A stretch of 64,000 nucleotides of DNA from Phytophthora sp. 'mugwort' (Eukaryota > Oomycota > Peronosporomycetes > Peronosporales > Peronosporaceae): positions 2,666,001 through 2,730,000 of the forward strand of contig JAUCEF010000006.1 of the NCBI GenBank assembly GCA_033558025.1, in the 5' to 3' direction. The notes under the pieces are model-generated. The model ran no database searches. It saw only the letters and a program-made list of their open reading frames with translations, and had not been told where the DNA came from. This document shows, piece after piece, positions 10,765-21,626 of this stretch (position 1 is its first letter; the number at the start of each line of letters is the position of its first letter). The position numbers and the translations under genes are program-made.

Positions 10765-11160
10765 TTAGTATATCTGGTCCGGGTGGCGACCCACGATAAA
10801 GTCGTAGCGGTCCATCGTCGCGCCGATGTTCTCATGAAACAGCACGTGCCGCCAGCATAAATACTGCTTGTACGTCACCGTACGGGTTCAAGGCGTTGTC
10901 GTCAACCACGCGTCTTCCTTTCGTCCGACATGCCCGCAGCCTTCACCTCCGTCACCAGCTCTGTAAGTACAGCAAACACCAAGCCCATAATAGAAAAAGG
11001 AAGCTAGCTTGGTGGTCTTAACGCTTCCAAATGACCACTCAAAACATGTTTACGTACTCTGCACCGTTCTATGCAGCACTATCGTCTCCTCGCTGCCGTT
11101 CTCACTGGCACTGCCAGTCTCAGCGTTCCATTGCTGCTGGCCACCCTCCACCTGCTTAAG
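10765..11160 (-). pseudogene. Unidentified two-exon gene fragment
   Basis: On the minus strand one exon reads KQVEGGQQQWNAETGSASEN followed by GSEETIVLHRTVQ. A GTACGT donor at about 11056 and a CTTACAG acceptor at about 10965 join it in phase to LVTEVKAAGMSDERKT. After two single-base shifts it continues as VVDDNALNPYG and YKQYLCWRHVLFHENIGATM, then DRYDFIVGRHPDQIY, ending at a TAA (10765-10767). The splice sites and amino-acid texture look like a real protein C-terminus. An upstream stop and the two shifts suggest a decayed copy. I do not recognise the family. Confidence 0.4.
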
Positions 11161-11452
11161 GCTTTATTATACCGTCTAGGAAATGTGAATGAGTTGGCAT
11201 GAAAATTAGCGTGGTCACTCTGAAGGTCTGTGACGGTAATACTGGGCTCGTGTCCATTATTAGAATTATAAATTTGGTGTAATTAAACAAATTTGTTTTT
11301 TTAAACAAATATGTTTAATTCCTTAAAGGGTTCCACTCGCGTCCAGTTTTTTTTTTGAGCAGGTATCGAGCAGGTATGAATACAGGCAGGCATCGAGCAG
11401 GTATTTACATTACCGTTTTCTTACAGAAAATTATTTTTCTTTCTTTTTCCAG

Positions 11453-12076
11453 TCACTCATCCGGGGCCACGCGGCATATTTCGCGCGGTTGCAGCACGCG
11501 GTTGGACCGGGCATCGACGACACTGGCATGGCGCTCACCCATCAGACGGCTCATATTAAGCAGCGAATGGCGGAGGAGGCTCGCAGAGAGGAAGATTCTC
11601 GCTCGGCGGCAATTGCGGCTGAAGCACACGCGGAACAAGCGGCCACAACGGATGACGCCAAGGCAGATGAGAAGTCTCGACGTGTGAACGTCCGAAAGGC
11701 TCACACTCGATCTGAGAAAGCCACTGCTCTTCAGCGCGCGAGAGAGGACCGTGACCAAGCCAGTGCCGTGCAATTTGACCCACATGCCATGGGTGAAGCC
11801 GACAGCAGTCAGAACGCGAAAGAAGAAAATGTGGAGGAAGAAGCTGCAGAGGAAGAAGCTGTGGAGGGAGAAGCTGTTGAGGGAGAGGCTGCTGAGAAAC
11901 AAGAGAAACAAGAAGTGGCAAGGACTAGAGTAATGATGCAGAAGCGTTGGAGGGTGATCGTGGTGGGACGTCCCGGCACCTGCGGAAGAAGTGATCGGTC
12001 GAAGGGGTGGATGCGGACCTGTTGGTCGCTGTTCCGCCATTTCAACAGCAGCACAATACCTGAGCAAAGTTTTTGA
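11453..12076 (+). pseudogene. N-terminal coiled-coil/acidic ORF of the MULE
   Basis: The open frame (ATG at 11489, 195 codons) is very rich in Ala, Glu, Arg and Asp, with an EEEA/VEGEA repeat run near residues 113-130. The frame is open upstream to a pyrimidine-rich TTTTTCCAG at about 11443-11452, so it may be an exon rather than a gene start. After about residue 150 the meaningful frame is lost. It lies just inside the left inverted repeat. Function unknown. Confidence 0.4.
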
Positions 12077-12079
12077 ACA

Positions 12080-13960
12080 GGGGCCGAAGCAGTATATGGC
12101 GGAGACGCGTCCAGTGCTCGTCGTGAAGGAGGTTAACGTTGCTAGACGCAATGCAACGCTGAAGAAGCAGATCCAGTACCAGGGGGTGCCCGGGGAAGCG
12201 ATTCCTCTCGTACCAACGAGTATGGAGCCATGCCAGCGCAAGTACATCTGTACTCACGGGTGGCCTGCACGCGAACGATCATCAGGCAAGCGCACGATGC
12301 ACAACCTTCGTCGGATGAATGTCCCTTCCGAATGCTAGCCCTAGTGACGCAGAAGGAAGACGGGTCGTGGGAGATCGCCGTTAAGTGCGAACGATACGTG
12401 CACAGCCACCAGGTATCGCCAGATATATACTAGCACTATCCGCCAAGTATCCTTCCAATCAGCTTTGGTACCGAGTGTCCAGCTATTGATGCAGGCGCAA
12501 GCGGGAGCTTCGAGTATCTACGAGTACATCCGTGAGAACTCTAATCACAATGTGACGATGAAGGACGTCCGCAATTTGGTTGCTCGACTACGAAACTCAG
12601 GTGAGTCATACCATTCATTCTGCAGTCGGTTCTTGACGAACTCGTGAGACGTGCGATTTGATCCTGCATAGGTGCCCGATTGTCGGACGACGACGCCGTC
12701 GCCGAAACGATCGTAAACTTCAACCTGGAGTCTCCAATGAATGTGGTGTCTGTTCACCAGAGTGCTCGCGGGAACACTGGCGTTATTTCGATCACGACAG
12801 GACAAATGCTCGCTAGAGTGGATACATTCCCCGACGTTCTTGAGATGGACTGCACTCACAAGACAAACGAGTGAGTGTATGTTGACTAACTATTTCTAGA
12901 TATAATCCATTGATACCCAGGTATTCACCAGTTCTGTTTTCGTACATACAATTACTAGCTTCTCTCTATGGTCGCGATGAATCAATTTGGCCACGGTTAG
13001 CCAGTACAGTACTCCTTTGCTGGAGCTAAACGCTGACTGGCACATGGCCAAGTGTCTGGACCACTTCAAGCCTGCTAACGAGCACTGGCGCTTCGTTCGG
13101 ATTGTGATTGTGAATAAGACATGCGCGAAGTGGAGGTTATACGTCAGAAGCTTTCGGAGGCCCGTGGCTTGCCATACCATTTTCACGTGATCAAATGCTG
13201 CAGGAAACTATTCGGAAATCGAGTGATATGGGGCGCACGAGGCTGGCATGCTTACCCAACTGAAGCACTCGATCACGAATATGACCTACGCTCGGAATGA
13301 AGTCGACTACGAAGCCCATCGTGCGGAGTTCAAGAGCCTGTCGTTGCGAGGAAGGCGAAAAGAACTGTGGCAGTAGTGGAAGAAAGAGGACAATTGAAAG
13401 GACATGTGGGTGATGGCGCACCGCGTTGGAAGAATTCGGACGATTGAAAGAACATGTGGGTGATGGCGTACCGTGTTGATCTGCCTCACTTCAACAACCA
13501 CACAAACAACCGAGTGGAGAGTCTGTTCAGCAAAGCGAAGCAGCATTTGAATGGCTATCTGTTCATGCACTCCAGCTTGCAAGCCCTCCTCGCCTTCCAG
13601 CGTCGTAAAGAGGGAAAATACTATGCGAAGGTTGAGATTCTGGTACGTTACGGGATACTACATACTCGGAAGAGATGAACATCGTGCTTGGCGTGACGAC
13701 GCGATGGGTGACCGCCGCCATCAAGACCCAGTACGCCCTCGCCGTGGACCCGAGTATTGCGACCGCGTACACTTTCGTGGACAACGGAGAGACAGTCACA
13801 GTGCGCTGAGGTGAGCACAAGTGCGTGTTGCAGAAGAAGAGTTTGGAGTGCGACTGCGAGTTTGCGCTCACCTTGAAGCTTCCGTGTCGACACGCGATGG
13901 TGTTCAAGCAGAGAAGCGGAAGTCCATTTGTCATTCCGTTTGCTGCTATCACATCCAGGT
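12080..13960 (+). pseudogene. MULE transposase, FAR1-like N-terminus to SWIM finger (copy 2)
   Basis: The DNA-binding-like region reads RKYICTHGWPARERSSGKRT then CPFRMLALVTQKEDGSWEIA. It continues AQAGASSIYEYIRENSNHNV and TMKDVRNLVARLRNSG. A clean intron (12601-12671) joins in phase to ARLSDDDAVAETIVNFNLES. The core has FPDVLEMDCTHKTNE, where the MULE catalytic aspartate is expected, followed by a suspiciously short 29-nt intron-like gap. Later pieces are ELNADWHMAKCLDHFKPANE, MWVMAYRVDLPHFNNHTNNR, and the SWIM finger CDCEFALTLKLPCRHAMVFK (C-x-C...C-x-H) near 13850-13910. Frameshifts occur near 12310, 13140 and 13680. The family moves DNA by cut-and-paste. Confidence 0.75.
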
Positions 13961-14089
13961 ATGTCCTAGTTTTTTCAAGGTTTCATGCAGATATATGTCG
14001 CTTATCCAGGTCTACAAAAGCGTTAACCCCTGCATGTTGTGAATTTTTGGCGTTCAGTTTCACCTAGGTGGTAGGATAGAATCGATTAT

Positions 14090-15790
14090 CTATGTAAGTT
14101 CTGTCGAAGTGTCGATGCCGTTCGTTGCCAAGGTCTTTAAGCGAGACGTACATGCGACTACCAAAACTCAAACGGAGCAGGAAAAATATCGGCGTGGATA
14201 GCAAACGTTTGGTCGTATCAGTGGAGAGCTAGCCCACGAAACGTTCGACAGGGCTATGGATCAATTCGACAATTGGTGGCATACCATTCGGCAAGGACAG
14301 ATCGCTATAAACCATACCCAGCGCCGTGATAATAAAGAAGGTCACAACCATGACGAAGGTTCAGGAGGTGCAGCGGTGATAGCGGTGGAGGTGCCGCTAG
14401 CGCTATGGATAACGTAGCAGTGCTCCCAGTAGTGGCACTGACGGTGGAATGGGCGGCAGTGACAGCAGTGGTAGCGGTGGGAGTGCTGCCAGTGGTGCTG
14501 ACGGTAGTACGGATAGAGGTAATATCGTGAATGACGTCCCACACACGCAACAATCGTGCGTACGGCCAGCCATCGCGACAACAGTACCACCGTGCAGATT
14601 AAGTTAAACGGCAGCGTTGTGTCGGTCGGGCGTCTCGACTGAGCCGCAACGAACAGTGTGCGAAAGCAAAGGCGGATCTGAACAAAAAAGAATACAACCA
14701 GGGTATGAAACTGCGTGCCCCGCTCCGTGAAAGGGACGTGTGCAGAGTGGTAGCGGCCTTGAAAGAAATACAGCCCGGCCTGAGTGAAGTAGGATCGTTC
14801 CTCGCGACCTTTCAGGTGTTAGGAAAGGCCGTGGGTAAGCCACTAGCTTGGCGACTCGACCCAGACTACGTTTCGGATAATGTACTTATTGACGTCCCGA
14901 GCCAACGGTTGACCGGGCGCTTGAACAGCTGCGCGAAAAGTTACTTAGACAGAAGGAGGAGATTCAGCGTGATAGCGATGGAGAAAATGTCAAGATCCGG
15001 ATGGTTACGTAGTGGCAAAAAATTGAAAAGACTGGTACGTTCACCAGAGAACAGCTTGAAGGCATGAAGTGGCTATGGAACCTGCAGACTACGTGCCGAT
15101 ATGGTGTGTCGATGTGCACTTGGCTTAACCCGGAGATGAAGAGCACTGTGGAGGAGCATGTTACGGTAGGCGTGGCGATGACTGACTTCTTGCATACCTG
15201 GCCATACATGGTCATACCTGTATTCGGTTTCGACTTAGCGAGGTCTGACCTCTACTGCGTCGGAGGCTCAACGTGGTTGAATGACGGCGCGATGCGCGCT
15301 GTCTCGGTATTTCTGGAGACTTACAAGAACAACGCGGCGGTGATGATTCCACCCCCGAAGAACCAACCGCTGAAGAATCCAACCAAGAAGGGGCCGCACT
15401 TGCGGAGAAACAAATATTGGAGATTCGTACTGGAGTTTCAGCCCGACAATTCGTCTTGATGCCTGTCAACACCAGTGGAGCTCACTGGGTCAGCTTGGTG
15501 ATCCACAGAAGCTCTAAAACGATTCAACTGTACTACAGCATGGACACGAAGAAAAACATGAAGCATCTGAAGTCCATCGCGTTGGAGATCGTCTCCGCAA
15601 TGCCTGACAAGTACATTGAGGTGAATGTTGAAGGGCCTCTGCAGAGAGATAGCCACAGGTGCCGTGTGCTTTCATGTCTCCATCTCTGGAAGGCCGTGTC
15701 CAGCGATGCGCCAATAGACGTGACCCCCACTGCATGACCAAGCTACGCTGGAAGATGCTGCACGAAATCTTGAAGGTGAAGCGTCACTCG
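14090..15790 (+). pseudogene. C48 (Ulp1-like) peptidase segment of the MULE
   Basis: A linker (FDRAMDQFDNWWHTIRQGQI near 14245) leads to frames at 14705-15067 and 15064-15459 containing STWLNDGAMRAVSVFLETYK. The last frame (15417-15737) has GAHWVSLVIHRSSKTIQLYY then SMDTKKN, and GPLQRDSHRCRVLSCLHLW. In Ulp1-type cysteine peptidases this gives His (AHW), an oxyanion Gln (LQRDS) and the Cys of the usual CG motif. Here CG has become CR, and the usual Asp of a YDS motif appears to be Tyr (YYS). Together with the frameshifts this indicates an inactive protease. A serine/glycine-coding repeat patch lies at 14360-14520. Confidence 0.65.
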
Positions 15791-15892
15791 TAGGTGAAAA
15801 TCATGGCATGGTAGATGCGGTTTGGAGCGTAGTGGTTAATACATGGCATTTACCTGGGCGATACCTGTATCCATATTTGGACGTACCTGGTA

Positions 15893-16560
15893 GAGACGAT
15901 GGCTCAGCTGTAAATCTGCATGCCGACAAAGACTTTTCTTCGTCTCTTCGACTTTAGCTCATGTATCGTTCACATGACTATTACTTATATTAAGATCACC
16001 GATGCCTGTGTAATATTTGACTGGTATTTTATTTCGTCCAGAAATGAAAACCTGAAAGGAAACTGGCCAATACCTGGAAGGAACCTGCATCTGAGTAAAC
16101 CTAATCCCTTTTCACGGAAAACTGGGCAGGAGACACAGCCTTCCTTAAATACGTACGGCAAGGATCAAGCGCACGCCTTATTTCAGGGTTTTCCTAATTG
16201 GTGTTGCCCATGCCGAATGTTTACTCGGCAGCTTGGAACCCCTACTACAAATCCATTTTTAAGGCATTTGTCATCTCAGTGTGGAGGAGTTGGTCCAAAA
16301 TCAGTCCAACATGTTTTTCTGTGGAAGGGGGGGCATCTCCTTGTTGCCTTACCAGTCAACGCTTGAAGGGCACTTGAGAAAAGACGCAGTCCGCCGTGGG
16401 ATAATGCAAACCTCCCGTGCTTCATCATTAAGAACTGAGATCTCGCGTGAAATTGTATGCCCTAGTGTTCATTAACAACTAACAACTACTGTGAAGTGTG
16501 TACGTAGTCAGAAAGCAGGGCCGCTGGTTAGTGGTTATCTGTACTTTTCGTCACGTGTAT
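15893..16560. other. Spacer without recognisable gene
   Basis: One 148-codon frame (15920-16366) has no motif and the composition of chance coding. Nothing else is supported. Confidence 0.5.
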
Positions 16561-17335
16561 TCATGGTTCATATACCGAGCACGGATACCTGACACTCTTT
16601 GCACGGATGCATCTGGAAAACTGCATCCGAGTTTTAAGCGTATCAAAGTTGTATAACAAGAAATATCTGAATCTGTCGTCAGCACAGAACTTATGAATCT
16701 GCAGCTTAAAACTCAAATCATTCATATCACTGACGGTGGGTATACAAGAACGCGTGAACGGCTTGAGGGACCGAAGTCTGCGCGGAGCAGCATCCTTGCG
16801 TGTTGGGGGAGGCGTGCTGTGCGATTGGCGATAGCAAATCTTCCAAGAACTTTGTGAGCTTACGCAGTGTGCGTTGTTTACCGAGAAGCGTGAAAAAGAC
16901 CCCATCGGGGTCAATTCCACTAATGATTGGATCCAAGACATTCGAACAGAACTTGCAATACTGGCTGTGGTGCGCTTGAAACATGCTCTTGTATAGTTTG
17001 TCTCGAAGATCGACGAACTCTTCCAACTCCCTCTCGATTCGGATATTTGGGCATTTGGGTTCGTTTTGGTTCCTGGACGCTTCGGTACTGCCCCTTGACT
17101 CATATGAAGAAGTAGAGGAGGTATTCCACGTCGTCCGGCCTTGGAGAGAATCCGTGAAGACTTCGATCACGTAGCGTCTTTTGCTGCGTTTCCCGGTGCA
17201 CGAAACGCAAATTTCGTTGACGCTCGAGAGATCCAGCAACGCATTTCGACGAGCAGAAATGTACGCAGGTTCCGGTTCTGCCGTCTGAAACATGACTGTT
17301 CGCTTCTTGGACAGCTTCGGCAGCATGGTCGTCAA
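16561..17335 (-). pseudogene. PX-like domain protein, frameshifted
   Basis: The ATG at 17335 starts MTTMLPKLSKKRTVMFQTAE. A 202-codon frame contains KRRYVIEVFTDSLQGR, then IERELEEFVDLRDKLYKSMF, then HSQYCKFCSNVLDPII and a leucine-rich end. The order (a Y-x-IEV strand, then R-x-E-x-x-E-F-x-x-L-R-x-K-L) suggests a phox-homology fold, which binds phosphoinositides. A shift near 16800 moves the conserved tail (SDMNDLSFKLQIHKFCADDR) into another frame, which ends at 16561. The family call is tentative. Alternatively it is a lineage-specific protein. Confidence 0.5.
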
Positions 17336-19356
17336 GAGTTCGTTAGGGTCTTGCGTAAATTTGACTGGGAGGCGCGCCGTTCGTGCCGAAATGACCGATT
17401 CTGGCGTTTCTGAAGACCAAGCAGCAAATGATACACATTTTTATAGCGACCCCCATCCGACGGGCTCGATTACAGCTGCACATCCAATCTCGACCATACA
17501 AAGTATCGAGGTAATCAAAGCCTAGTCTTTATCACAATACGAGGTAAAAAGCTGAAGTAAATTGCGGCTATAGCAAAATTATCCAGATGGATCTATCGAG
17601 TAGAGCACCAATAATTTTACTGAGCAAGATATGATCGTAAACGAGACGGAACATGTCTCCAATTCTAGCAAATTGGCGCGTACGCGAGACTTTGGAGCCG
17701 ATGAAGACGACAAACATCACGCAAGTATTGGAGGGTAAAACCTGACCATGAAGTGCCAAAGTCACCACAATTCGAGTTTTCAGTCGGATGCGTTGCCTTC
17801 CGAGAGGGAAGAAATTGTGTTCCTGGCGGACATTTTACATTTCCAGCTGAGTAGTGTATACTGTGACGCAGGATACAAATATTTTGATCACGCGTTATGT
17901 TAATTATATAAAACTTCGCGTCCCGTTTTCTCTCTCGTTGTGAATTTCCACGTTGGGCGAAGGTGAGAATGACAGCATCTTGGAACATCTGATAGACTGC
18001 GAAAAGTATCGAGAAAATAGAACCTGGGGATGTTCCAAAGCTGATGATCATGCTGAATACGCTCACTTTTATTAAATCTTCATTACTTAGACCAGGACAG
18101 CGCTACGTTAACCGACATCAAGTGCTGCCAGCTCGAGGTCTGCATCTTTCTTACGCCAAACTATGAACGGGAGACACACGTTGTGATCTCTGAAAAAGGC
18201 TCGACGATAAGACACAACGCTGGAAACTTCGACAGAGTATTATGATAGCATAAAAACAAATGCCTTCGAGTTGACAAGATTACTGCAAGTTTCGAGAAAA
18301 AAACGTTTGACATGGATGAAAAATCAACGTTGGCGTTCACTAATACGTACATGGGAAAACTCATTCAGAATCTGGGAATGCATTTGATCTCCCGCAGAAA
18401 ATCAGATGTCACGTAGAGTAGACATATGTAGATACACAAAAGCGATAACGTAGTTCTTCCAACCGTGGGGACAGGAAAAGCCAAGATACAAGAGTAACAC
18501 GCAGAAATTTTAAACTCCGAAGTATGCAAGAGGGTGCCAGTTTTCGGTTGCAGGACAATTTACTCATAGGTGACTTGACTGACTGGCTTACCTGGTTGGC
18601 AAAGGTTTGTTATTGGGGTGTTGTGAAACTCTATCACCAGGGTCATGGCCACGCCACCGAGACTTTGGGTCTGTTCAAATTAAACCTTATTTTAGTGAAG
18701 GTAAGAGACTAATATAAAGTCAATTAGCACAGTTTGTACTTCCCGTTATTGTCGTGACGCGCTTCTTCCTGGTAGACACTCCAACGACCTAATAACTCCA
18801 TTTCCAAGAGTTTTGTGTTGCTTTTTATCGGAAACCTCCAGATTTTTAATGTGGCTCTCTTGGCAGCTTCTGGCTTCTCTATCCCTCATGCTACTCGGCT
18901 TCCATCGATGACGTAACTTGCAGCAACAACAGCAACAACTTCATCAAGATGAATGCCGAACACTTAGGAGAAACGGTACCAGACGGCAGGTCTGAGCCTA
19001 ACAACGACCAGATATGCGCTGGTTTCCTCGTACAGCTCACACTTCGTCTTAAAGTCTAAATCAGTGATGGATGTATAGGAGTATGGATAATGCTTTCATC
19101 CGAAAAAACAGAGCTTCGGAAACTCTGCTTGATGTGTCCCTTTGTTGTAGAGAACAGGACTTCAATGGCCCGCACGGTGTGTCATCATTACAGGTAACCT
19201 CAAGCTTCTCTGCGGATATATACGCTTTTGGACGGGGTGCAGCGGCTCCAGAACAAGCCAAAATTGGGCTCCGGTTCCGCCATCTACGTTTGTCTACTAT
19301 ATATATATGTATATATATATATGTCTCTAACAGTTGGTCGCAAAGCACTTTTCATT
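17336..19356. other. Degenerate interval; hydrophobic remnant near 17.7-18.1 kb
   Basis: A minus-strand frame at 18066-17665 begins MSVFSMIISFGTSPGSIFSI and continues LFAVYQMFQDAVILTF, which looks like one membrane segment of a lost multi-pass protein. I cannot extend or identify it. The remainder shows short frames only. A TA microsatellite (tatatatatgtatatatata-type) lies at about 19298-19322. Confidence 0.4.
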
Positions 19357-19740
19357 CTACTGCTTCTTGTAGTACGCTGTGATTTTCCGTCTGTTGTCGT
19401 GCGAGCTTTTCCATTCTGCTTGCGCTTCCGGGGAGAGTTCTGGGAACAAATCTGTCTTAATGTAGTGATCCGTTTCCGTGTCGTGGACAAACATCGAGTC
19501 CATTACGTTATCGTACCGAAGACGCTGGTGTACCACGGACGATGGACCACATATTGTAGCCCGGGTCGTTGGCAGACACCACACGCTCACCAAAAGGGTT
19601 TTCCGCTTGAGTGAACGCCCAACATGTTGTAAGAATCCTCCTTCGGGTACGCCAGTGATATCTGCTAATGTATTGAGGATGTCATACTGCTCGGCAGCGT
19701 CTTCAACCACGAGCCCTGCGGCCTCTCCCAGTGATGATGT
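19357..19740 (-). pseudogene. Sulfatase pseudogene, piece 4: C-terminus
   Basis: The minus strand reads LGEAAGLVVEDAAEQYDILN, TLADITGVPEGGFLQH, then DNVMDSMFVHDTETDHYIKT and a tail RRKITAYYKKQ with stop at 19357. This fits the end of LTA-synthase-type sulfatases, where a final substrate-facing loop follows the GDHG region. A shift within the GRSLKRK region changes frame. It is the downstream part of the gene whose catalytic centre lies at 20430-21464, separated by an inserted SF3-helicase-like fragment. Confidence 0.65.
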
Positions 19741-20440
19741 CGACGCTGCTGTCTTCACTTGCACTCTTCGACATCAAGATGCCTTTGTCGTCCCACCTGA
19801 TGAAACTCTTGATCTCCAAGTGTCGTAGGTGTGCGAACAGACTAATCATCAGCTTCTATGGAAGGGTCGCAGTGAAGTACCCGCCAAGTTCAGTGACGCA
19901 TGAGCGAACTGCTAGCACTGCGTGTCTCAGCGCTGGTGGACTGCTAGACCCAGTGAACGAGCCTCGCATCGTCTACTTGTACGGCGGTGAAGGAGACGGC
20001 AAAAAGCACAACAGTCACGATCTTGCAGAATGCCTTGCGCGGCACGTGTTCTCCTCTGACTCATGACTATGTTTGTTCGACGAAAGAGATTACAGCTGAG
20101 GATGTAGCCAGGGCCGCGAGTTCAAGGTTCGTCATCTCTGGTGATGTTAACTTGAGATTTGGCACACCTAACAGCAAGTTCTGGAAGATCATCACAGGTG
20201 GAGACAGTTTCGCATCTCCAATCGGCGATGTGACTCTGAGTTGCACTGCACTTCTGGCGAGAAGTGACATATGGAGAGAAGACTGGAAGCTGAGAAACAA
20301 GTGGTTCGTGAGACGCACTCTGGCCATACCGATGAAGGAGATTCCAGTTGGAGCCAAACCACCAGCCAAGAGCTTCGCTGATGAGGCGAGATCGAGATTC
20401 ATTGCAGACTGTGTTTACCTCAGTGGCGAAAATGGTGGAA
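19740..20440 (+). pseudogene. SF3-helicase/D5-like fragment inserted in the sulfatase pseudogene
   Basis: A Walker A-like site (YGGEGDGK near 19980-20006) is followed, after a one-base change in an A run, by STTVTILQNALRG. Then come a Walker B-like FVISGDVNL, TGGDSFASPIGDVTLSCTAL and KWFVRRTLAIPMKEIP. This spacing is what I expect from superfamily-3 helicases of the D5 primase-helicase type, known from large DNA viruses, plasmids and their integrated relics. An upstream stretch (QDAFVVPPDETLDLQ) may be linker. The last stretch (EARSRFIADCVYLSGENG) stops where the sulfatase resumes. No primase part is present, and the shift in the P-loop means it is not functional. Confidence 0.5.
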
Positions 20441-21464
20441 GCTACACGCCTCACCGAGTCCTCGTGATGTTCCATAAATCTGCTTCGGGGGCTTGGCCGT
20501 GATCGCCATGATGACAACGATCGTATCGTTGAGAATCCCCTCAGCGGACATATGGTCTAGAAATCGGCCAAGCTCCATATCCGTGAAATACCTAAGATCC
20601 AGGTACCGTTTGATAGAGGCTTCGTGATGTTTGCCCTTATACAGGGGCGAAAAATCGGTTTCTCCATTTCCGCGTACCACGTCGGCGACGAGTCGAACGG
20701 CACGTGGCTGGAGATGGTAAAATGAGTGAGAAACAATGGTTTCTTGTTCTTGCCACTTGTCATTCGGTCACTTTGCTCCTTGGTCTTGTTCACGAGCAGA
20801 TCTCCTAGAAATTTGAAGCTGATATCGTCGTGTACACCTTACTGAAAGCCGCGATGCTCGGGGCCGAACCACTGATCCTTGGTAATTCCCATCTCATTTT
20901 TCTCCAACTCCATCATTTTCATATTACTCCATGCACTTTTTCGTATCCGTGAGCGGGGAAAAAAGACTCCCAACCATCAAATGCGTTCCGCAGCCTGTCG
21001 TGAAGAACGTTTCGTAGCTCTTGGCTGTGAAGAGCTGCGGTAACCCATAGAGCTTCGTATCTGTCCATCCCCCGGAAGTACCGGTTTTGACGGTACTGTC
21101 ATGCGGAATCTGTCCAAACAAAAGTTTCGCCACAGATCGACTTGACCCGGAGACTTGACCACATATTGCAAAAGACGACCCCACGCTTTGCCCACCTGTC
21201 AAAATTGGGTGTGACCGTCATGTCCGAGCCGTTAAAGAGATTAGACGGGTCCTTGTCGCCGACGAGATAGCGAGAATCTGGTACCGAAAAGACTCGACCG
21301 CGATCACTAAGACGTTGAGAGGGTTGTCATCCCTATTGCTCACGTTGAAGGCCACATCTCCCGAAAAGCCCGCGGTTCGTCGGTATAGTGAATCGCTAGT
21401 AAAGAGCTTGTACCTTTCAGTTGGGTGAACAAACACTTCCACGTCTTGTACTGTTAGAATCAGC
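20430..21464 (-). pseudogene. Sulfatase pseudogene, piece 3: catalytic domain
   Basis: From 21464 downward the reading is VFVHPTERYKLFTSDSLYRR, then NPLNVLVIAVESFRYQ (the metal/nucleophile region of LTA-synthase-like sulfatases is VxxESF). It continues LLFGQIPHDSTVKTGTSGGW, TDTKLYGLPQLFTAKSYETF, KPLFLTHFTISSHVPFDSSP and DTIVVIM, after which the expected GDHG motif is shifted (bases still present). At least five frame changes are needed. It joins the copia 5' LTR at 21464 and the foreign helicase fragment near 20430. In life such enzymes are membrane-anchored metal-dependent hydrolases or transferases. Confidence 0.7.
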
Positions 21465-21594
21465 TGTGTGCAAGCAATAGTAATCAGTAAGATACAGTGA
21501 AGTATCCAGGTAAGGATGCAGTTCTAAGCTATCAATTCATTCCAGATTTTCCCCTCCAACACACAAGCGAGTCACTTTCTCTCCCTACCGACAG
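21465..21594 (+). repeat. Copia 5' LTR
   Basis: 130 bp starting TGTGTGCAAGC and ending CCTACCGACA. It matches the inverted block 26107-26235 over its whole length with a handful of substitutions. The copia internal sequence follows at 21595. No clear five-base target duplication was found on comparing the two outer flanks. Confidence 0.8.
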
Positions 21595-21626
21595 ATTAAG
21601 AGTTTTGACGTCTCTTAAAAAGAGCG

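Larger units (their letters stand above)
11357..15892 (+). mobile_element. MULE transposon with SWIM finger and C48 protease segment (copy 2)
   Basis: The coding remnants 11453-15780 lie between similar inverted ends. The left end (about 11357-11414) contains AGGTATGAATACAGGCAGGC then ATCGAGCAGGT. The reverse complement of the right end (about 15836-15892) contains AATATGGATACAGGTATCGC then CCAGGTAA. These look like imperfect terminal inverted repeats of about 55 bp. The left copy has internal repeats of ATCGAGCAGGTAT. Inside, in order: a coiled-coil-like ORF, a FAR1/FLYWCH-like region, a DDE transposase core, a SWIM finger and a Ulp1-type peptidase segment. All parts are broken, so this is a fossil autonomous element. 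Confidence 0.55.

Noticed and set aside
10930..11202. Small plus-strand two-exon gene starting MPAAFTSVTSS
   Set aside because: It has consensus splice sites, but it is exactly antisense to a more protein-like minus-strand fragment with its own intron; the 52-residue product has no support.
19298..19322. TA-repeat as a regulatory or CRISPR-like array
   Set aside because: It is a simple microsatellite; no spacer-repeat structure occurs anywhere in this eukaryotic window.
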